Source: Ginsengibacter hankyongi
Lineage (GTDB): Bacteria; Bacteroidota; Bacteroidia; Chitinophagales; Chitinophagaceae
Direction: 5' to 3'
Assembly: GCF_008710285.1 (NCBI RefSeq)
Contig: NZ_VYQF01000001.1
Location: 1,683,501 to 1,747,500, forward strand
DNA: 64,000 nt
Positions 59,182 through 64,000 of the stretch are shown here, in pieces. The notes beneath the pieces are model-generated. The model was not told the origin of the DNA. It was given only the letters and a program-made list of their open reading frames with translations, and did no database searches. Each line of letters starts with the position of its first letter. Within the stretch, counting starts at the first letter, position 1. The position numbers and the translations under genes are program-made.

Positions 59182-60031
59182 TTATTTTTTTAACACTTTT
59201 TAAAAGTTGCTTTGGTTCATCTTTTTGAAGATTATTAATAATATTTACATATTGCAGGTTATAAAAATTTGCCGCAGTTTTTACTTTGATGGTATAAGTA
59301 CTGCTCGTTTTGTCATTCACAATTTCTGTTACTGTACCAATGAGCAGACCAAGCGGAAACTTATCAGAGAAGCCGCTTGTAATAACACTATCGCCTTTTG
59401 CAACTTTCACTTCTTTTGAAATATCTTTCAGAATAACAACATTTGGTTTAACCCCATCCCAGATAACGCTCCCGGTTTCTCCCGTTTTTTTAAGCTTCGC
59501 ACTAATGTTACTTTGGCGATGAAGTAAACTCATTACTACCGAATAATTTTTGCTTACATCAACAACAGTTCCAACCACATAATTATTGATATCCGTTACG
59601 CCAAGATCTGCGCTTACCCCTTGCAGCGAACCCCTGTGAATTTGAAGATAATTGTTGGGCTGACTCACAGAATTGCCCACCACTTTTGCAGGCAGGTATA
59701 AATATTTTCTTTGATGAAGAATGGTATCAATTTGTATTGTATCAACAGCAAGTTTGCTCACTGTATCGGGCATTTCATAATCCTGTTTTAGTTTATTATA
59801 CAAAACAGCATTTGCTTTTACAAGCGAATCATTTGTCTTTTTAAGTTGAAAATAATATTCAACATCATTGTATTGTTTGCTGATTCTTCCGGTAATTTCC
59901 CCTGCTGTAGCCGAGTACACGGTATGTTGATAGCGATTGTAATTAAATAGCATAAACAAAGAGATGCCCATCAGAAATAAAAAGAAAAGGAAATTAAAAT
60001 AGATGCGGATAAAAAGAAAAATATTACGCAT
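59174..60031 (-). CDS. mreC: MreC, rod shape-determining scaffold protein
   Basis: A 285-residue protein with one N-terminal membrane helix (IRIYFNFLFFLFLMGISLFMLF), a coiled-coil-like region (residues about 60-90) and a C-terminal beta-barrel domain carrying TGETGSVIWDG and KGDSVITSGFSDKFPLGLLIGTV. MreC links MreB to the periplasmic PBP2/RodA machine. It follows mreB by about 100 bases in the same operon. Confidence 0.93.
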   Translation of the reverse strand: MRNIFLFIRIYFNFLFFLFLMGISLFMLFNYNRYQHTVYSATAGEITGRISKQYNDVEYYFQLKKTNDSLVKANAVLYNKLKQDYEMPDTVSKLAVDTIQIDTILHQRKYLYLPAKVVGNSVSQPNNYLQIHRGSLQGVSADLGVTDINNYVVGTVVDVSKNYSVVMSLLHRQSNISAKLKKTGETGSVIWDGVKPNVVILKDISKEVKVAKGDSVITSGFSDKFPLGLLIGTVTEIVNDKTSSTYTIKVKTAANFYNLQYVNIINNLQKDEPKQLLKSVKKINE

Positions 60032-60133
60032 AAAAGACTTTTCTATCCCGCTTTAACAGGAAATTTCGAAAGTTTATTTGGAAGATACAGCACCTTTTGA
60101 TTTATTAAATATCACCTGTTAGCTAAGTTCTTT

Positions 60134-61159
60134 TTATCTCATTACAAAAGGATAGCGGTCGTAATGCTTTAATGCAAGGCCGGTACCTCTCACCACACTT
60201 TTCAATGGATCATCAGCTACATGAACTGGAAGTTTAATTTTTGCTGCAAGCCTTTTATCAAGTCCTCTTAGCAAAGCGCCACCACCCGTTAAATATAACC
60301 CGCGACGATATATATCCGAAGCAAGTTCGGGAGGTGTAGTTTCCAAAGCTTTTAAAATGCCTTCTTCAATTTTAAAAATTGACTTATCCAAAGCCTCAGC
60401 AATTTCCTGGTAGCTTACCATTATTTGTTTAGGAATACCGGTTACAAGATCTCTCCCATTTACCGGCATATCTTCCGGGGGATTATCTATATCTTTCATT
60501 GCAGCGCCAATCTGAATTTTTATTTGTTCTGCCGTTCGCTCTCCAATAAGAAGACTATGATAACGGCGAAGCGCTTCCATAATATCGCCGGTAAATTCAT
60601 CACCAGCTATGCGAATGGATTGATCGCAAACAATGCCTGCCAACGCAATAACAGTAATACCGGTAGTTCCGCCACCGATATCAATAATCATATTTCCAAC
60701 TGGTTCTTCCACATCAATTCCAATTCCCAAAGCTGCAGCCATAGGCTCATGAAGCAGATAAACTTCTTTAGCTCCCGCCTGTTCTGCACTGTCTCTCACT
60801 GCACGCTTCTCCACTTCTGTAATACTGCTGGGAATACAAATCATCATTCGCCAGCTCGGCGGAAATAATGGTTTTTTGGGATAGATTTTTTTGATCATCT
60901 CCCGTATCATAAGCTCAGCAGCATTGAAATCTGCGATCACCCCATCTTTTAACGGACGTACTGTTCTGATGCTTTCGTGGGTTTTTTCATGCATCATCAA
61001 TGCTTTTTTGCCCACCGCCAATATATTTTTCGGATTATTTCGATCTAATGCAACGATAGATGGCTCATTTACAACAACAACATCGTTATGAATTATCAGC
61101 GTATTTGCGGTACCAAGATCAATGGCTATTTCCTGTGTAAAAAAATTAAAAAGACCCAT
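60134..61159 (-). CDS. mreB: MreB, actin-like rod shape-determining protein
   Basis: A 341-residue actin-like ATPase that guides elongation of the cell wall. Motifs: phosphate-1 IDLGTANTLI, connect-1/2 region IDIGGGTTGITVIALAG, adenosine motif LTGGGALLRGL. The N-terminal amphipathic segment MGLFNFFTQ serves as membrane attachment. It leads the minus-strand elongasome operon; the 255 bases upstream (61160-61414) separate it from purD and probably contain the promoter. Confidence 0.97.
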   Translation of the reverse strand: MGLFNFFTQEIAIDLGTANTLIIHNDVVVVNEPSIVALDRNNPKNILAVGKKALMMHEKTHESIRTVRPLKDGVIADFNAAELMIREMIKKIYPKKPLFPPSWRMMICIPSSITEVEKRAVRDSAEQAGAKEVYLLHEPMAAALGIGIDVEEPVGNMIIDIGGGTTGITVIALAGIVCDQSIRIAGDEFTGDIMEALRRYHSLLIGERTAEQIKIQIGAAMKDIDNPPEDMPVNGRDLVTGIPKQIMVSYQEIAEALDKSIFKIEEGILKALETTPPELASDIYRRGLYLTGGGALLRGLDKRLAAKIKLPVHVADDPLKSVVRGTGLALKHYDRYPFVMR

Positions 61160-61414
61160 GTTTTAACTAGATATTGAGAAATTACGAATGCATGCAAAGT
61201 TGTAGGAAATAATTTGAATTAACAATTGTAAGCTCATTTAGATTTTTACAATTTCGTAATTAAAATTATTAGTCGTTAACCCCTTATAAACGCATAACTA
61301 CAACCGTTTATGCGAAATTTAAATTTTAAATTTTCAAGGGATTTAGTTAGCTGAAAAAATGGAAAATTCGGCTGCTTTATTTACAATAATGAGTTAAAAT
61401 GAAATTGGATATTA

Positions 61415-62725
61415 TTATTTAATAAACTCATATCCTATATCTTTTCTGTAATACATTCCTTCAAAATGTATTTGATTTAATATTTCTTTAGAAAGCTCAA
61501 CTGCTTCGGCAAGCGTATCTGCAATTGCCGAAACTGCAATTACCCTTCCACCGTTAGTTACAACATACCCGCCATCTTGCCTGGTTCCCGCATGAAAAAC
61601 CATTACGCCGCCCTCGGAATCAATGTGTTTCATAGCCTCAGGATTTTCCAGGTATCCAAATTCTATTGCAAATCCTTTTTTATAATTTCCCGGGTATCCT
61701 TCGCTTACTGCAACAATAGTGGCAGCCGCTTTTTCATCCAACAGTATTTCTTCCTCATGCAATTTTTTTTGCTCCGTGGCTATTAGCAATTTCACAAGAT
61801 CATTTTTCAGGCGCAATAATACCACTTCTGTTTCCGGGTCGCCCATGCGGCAATTGTATTCTATAACAAAAGGGTCATCCTCCACTTTTATTAATCCAAA
61901 AAATATAAATCCTTTATAATCTATTTTTTCTTCACGCAATCCTTTTATCGTTGGCTCAATCACTTTCTCAATAACCTTATTCATGAAAATTTCTGAAGCG
62001 AACGGAACAGGGCTTACAGCACCCATGCCACCAGTATTTGGACCTTTATCGCCTTCCAGTATTTTTTTATAATCCTTCGCTTCGGGAAAAAGCACATAGG
62101 CGTTACCGTCAGTAAGAACAAAAACACTTAACTCAATACCATCTAAGAATTGCTCAACCACTACTTTTTTACCAGCCTCTCCAAATTTTGATTTTTGAAT
62201 GATAAGTTCATATTCTCCCATAGCTTCTACAGGATTATTGCAAATAACAACACCTTTTCCTGCGGCGAGCCCGTCAGCTTTTAGCACAACCGGCAATCGA
62301 TGGTTTTTTATATAATCAAGCCCCTCATCGTAAGAATCTGCGTCAAATTCTTTGTAATACGCCGTCGGGATATTATGCCTCAGCATAAACGCTTTTGCAA
62401 ACGCTTTGCTGCCTTCGAGTCTTGCACCACCAGCGGAAGGCCCGGTTACTATAATATCTTTAAGGGATTCGTCATTTTTGAAAAAATCATAAATACCTTT
62501 TACTAACGGCTCTTCCGGGCCAACAACAACCATATCAATACTTTTGGCAATACACGTTTTCTTAATTGAATCAAAATCGGTAATCGCAATGTCAATATTC
62601 TCGCCATACTGCGCAGTACCCGCATTACCGGGCGCAATAAATAATTGAGTACATAATTCACTTTGGCTAATCTTCCAGCAAAAAGCATGTGCTCTTCCAT
62701 CGGAGCCAAGAATAAGTATTTTCAA
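61415..62725 (-). CDS. purD: Phosphoribosylamine--glycine ligase
   Basis: A 436-residue GARS enzyme, the second step of de novo purine synthesis, joining glycine to phosphoribosylamine with ATP. The N-terminus MKILILGSDGRAHAFCWKISQS, the glycine/phosphate region APGNAGTA and the ATP-grasp motifs VLKADGLAAGKGVVI and FIEYNCRMGDPETEVVL-like sequence (VIEYNCRMGDPETE) are diagnostic. It is separate from the rest of the purine pathway in this window and reads toward mreB. Confidence 0.97.
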   Translation of the reverse strand: MKILILGSDGRAHAFCWKISQSELCTQLFIAPGNAGTAQYGENIDIAITDFDSIKKTCIAKSIDMVVVGPEEPLVKGIYDFFKNDESLKDIIVTGPSAGGARLEGSKAFAKAFMLRHNIPTAYYKEFDADSYDEGLDYIKNHRLPVVLKADGLAAGKGVVICNNPVEAMGEYELIIQKSKFGEAGKKVVVEQFLDGIELSVFVLTDGNAYVLFPEAKDYKKILEGDKGPNTGGMGAVSPVPFASEIFMNKVIEKVIEPTIKGLREEKIDYKGFIFFGLIKVEDDPFVIEYNCRMGDPETEVVLLRLKNDLVKLLIATEQKKLHEEEILLDEKAAATIVAVSEGYPGNYKKGFAIEFGYLENPEAMKHIDSEGGVMVFHAGTRQDGGYVVTNGGRVIAVSAIADTLAEAVELSKEILNQIHFEGMYYRKDIGYEFIK

Positions 62726-62917
62726 AAGAAATCTTTTAATTTAAGGATAAGAACTCGCAAGTTATGAATTAAGATTTTCACTTCATTACCTTTTGTAAAG
62801 AATTAATATCACTTCATTTAATTTGTAAAAATTGAATACTGGTATTTAAAATTTATCTGTACTTTACAATTTATTAAATAACTAAACCTGCTTGTTAATT
62901 TTTAAAATACTGAGACT

Positions 62918-64000
62918 ATGCAAGACCAAGGAATTCCTGCAAATACTGCTGAAACAAGGAAAGGAAGGCATCCAAAATCTTTGTATGTGCTTTTCCTTGT
63001 AGAAATGTGGGAACGATTTGCCTATTACTTAATGGTTGGTATTTTGCTGCTTTATCTTATTGACGATAAAACCGGTGGTAAGGGGCTAACTGAAAAAATG
63101 GGTGCTGATATTGTGGGTAGTTTTATTGCCCTTGTTTATCTGACCCCATTTATTGGTGGCTTGCTTGCTGATCGTTATTTAGGATACATTAAATCAATTT
63201 TTATTGGAGGTACTTTAATGGCGCTTGGTTACTTTGGCCTTGCGCTTCCTGGCAATACGGCATTATATGTTTCACTATGTTTAATAATTGTTGGAAATGG
63301 TTTTTTTAAGCCAAATATTTCTACCATTCTTGGCAATATTTATAATCGTGAGGATCTTAAACCATTAAAAGATAATGCTTATAATATTTTCTATATGGGA
63401 ATTAATATTGGTGCACTGGTATGCAATTTTGTTGCTGCATATTTAAGAAACAAATATGGATGGGGATATGCATTTTCCGCGGCAGGTGTAGGACTAATAA
63501 TTGGATTGATTATTCTCGCCTCTTCTCTCAAGAACGTGCGGGAAGGCGAAATAAAAAAGGAGAAGCGGCCGGAAGATATGCCAATAGGTAAAATTTTTGG
63601 ATATGTATTTTTGCCTGCAATAATTGCCGCAGTAATTGGATGGATAGTTCCAACAATGCTTTTTGGAACCACAATAATGGGAAGCAAATCAAATGATGCG
63701 TTTATTTTTGCCTGCCTCCCGATTATTGCTTTTTATGTTTCGCTTTATATAGGGGCAAAAGGCCAGGATAAAAAAGGCATTGGCTCGTTACTGTTTATTT
63801 TTGCAATTTCAATTATTTTCTGGACGATCTATAACCAAAATTCTACAGGACTTACTTTATGGGCTCAAAAGCATACTGACAGAACGGTTTCCCCAGCTGG
63901 AGAAAAAATAGCTGGATCATTAGGCTTTATGCAAACCGTAAGCGATAGCCCAAGACTTGTAAATAAAGTAGATCAATATTTTGTTGATATTAAAGATAAC
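62918..64000 (+). CDS. Proton-dependent oligopeptide transporter (POT/PTR2), 3' truncated
   Basis: An open reading frame of 361 codons to the window edge, with no stop. The POT signature ExxERFxYY appears as EMWERFAYYLMVGILLL; further motifs are GGLLADRYLGY, FFKPNISTILGNIY and NIFYMGINIGAL. It would import di- and tripeptides by proton symport across the inner membrane. Only the N-terminal part is visible; POT proteins are about 450-550 residues. It is divergent from purD with 192 bases between their starts. Confidence 0.93.
   Translation, partial: MQDQGIPANTAETRKGRHPKSLYVLFLVEMWERFAYYLMVGILLLYLIDDKTGGKGLTEKMGADIVGSFIALVYLTPFIGGLLADRYLGYIKSIFIGGTLMALGYFGLALPGNTALYVSLCLIIVGNGFFKPNISTILGNIYNREDLKPLKDNAYNIFYMGINIGALVCNFVAAYLRNKYGWGYAFSAAGVGLIIGLIILASSLKNVREGEIKKEKRPEDMPIGKIFGYVFLPAIIAAVIGWIVPTMLFGTTIMGSKSNDAFIFACLPIIAFYVSLYIGAKGQDKKGIGSLLFIFAISIIFWTIYNQNSTGLTLWAQKHTDRTVSPAGEKIAGSLGFMQTVSDSPRLVNKVDQYFVDIKDN

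Noticed and set aside
61291..61314. A 7-bp hairpin CGCATAA/TTATGCG between purD and mreB
   Set aside because: The stem is short and the T run is weak on both strands; not enough to call a terminator or operator.
1..64000. tRNA, rRNA, CRISPR, insertion sequences or prophage genes
   Set aside because: I searched by eye for tRNA arm patterns, spaced direct repeats, transposase and phage-like frames and found none that could be supported.

Overview
The window looks like chromosomal DNA from a Bacteroidota bacterium, most likely a Chitinophagales/Chitinophagaceae-type soil or freshwater organism; that rank is inferred, with no 16S here to test it. The evidence is low GC with A/T-rich intergenic DNA, a secreted cupredoxin with a type IX secretion C-terminal sorting domain, a few TAnnTTTG-type (-7) promoter elements, GYF_2 and head-GIN (DUF2807) proteins, an ECF sigma/VPEGYF-repeat/Spy-like trio, and the mreBCD-mrdA-rodA block. 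I found no tRNA, rRNA, CRISPR array, insertion sequence or phage gene.

Layout: (1) 1-4290, the end of a suf Fe-S assembly operon (sufD partial, sufS, sufE, sufT-like, bacilliredoxin, Rrf2 regulator) closed by a clear terminator. (2) 4.4-10.4 kb, single genes: T9SS cupredoxin, an FAH-fold protein with altered metal-site residues, an NlpC/P60 lipoprotein, a YycJ-like MBL hydrolase, a GYF_2 membrane protein, a GH29 alpha-L-fucosidase and a GSG-repeat DUF2807 protein. (3) 10.6-19.3 kb, one 2908-residue NdvB/GT84-GH94-type cyclic beta-1,2-glucan synthase. (4) 19.7-27.2 kb, an oxidative cluster: Zn-dependent dehydrogenase, FAD/Fe-S dehydrogenase, enolase-superfamily enzyme, TPP-dependent pyruvate-oxidase-like enzyme, and the decayed N-terminus of a short-chain dehydrogenase.

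(5) 27.7-45.7 kb, a surface polysaccharide locus: flippase, three GT4 enzymes, one GT2 enzyme, two asparagine-synthase-like amidotransferases, two NodB-type deacetylases, an N-formyltransferase, a methyltransferase, UDP-galactopyranose mutase, a polytopic candidate polymerase and an ATP-grasp/low-molecular-weight phosphatase fusion. Together they predict a galactofuranose-containing, amidated, deacetylated and possibly N-formylated glycan. (6) 45.8-52.2 kb, a carotenoid cluster (crtI, crtB, idi, crtZ, crtY) behind an ECF sigma factor and a CarH-like MerR/B12-fold regulator, with a 12-bp perfect inverted repeat over the probable promoter; the expected product is zeaxanthin if GGPP synthase is encoded elsewhere. 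(7) 52.2-54.2 kb, a second ECF sigma gene with a repeat-bearing membrane protein and a Spy-like periplasmic protein, followed by a possible tiny RNA gene. (8) 54.3-61.2 kb on the minus strand, an MBL-fold gene whose C-terminus is lost to an apparent one-base frameshift, then the rod-shape operon rodA, mrdA, mreD, mreC, mreB. (9) purD and the start of a POT-family peptide transporter, which runs off the window.

No wholly unknown system stands out. The best leads are the ATP-grasp/phosphatase fusion inside the polysaccharide locus, the CarH-like regulator with altered B12-site residues and its candidate operator, the possible small RNA at 54.2 kb, the MBL frameshift and the SDR relic.
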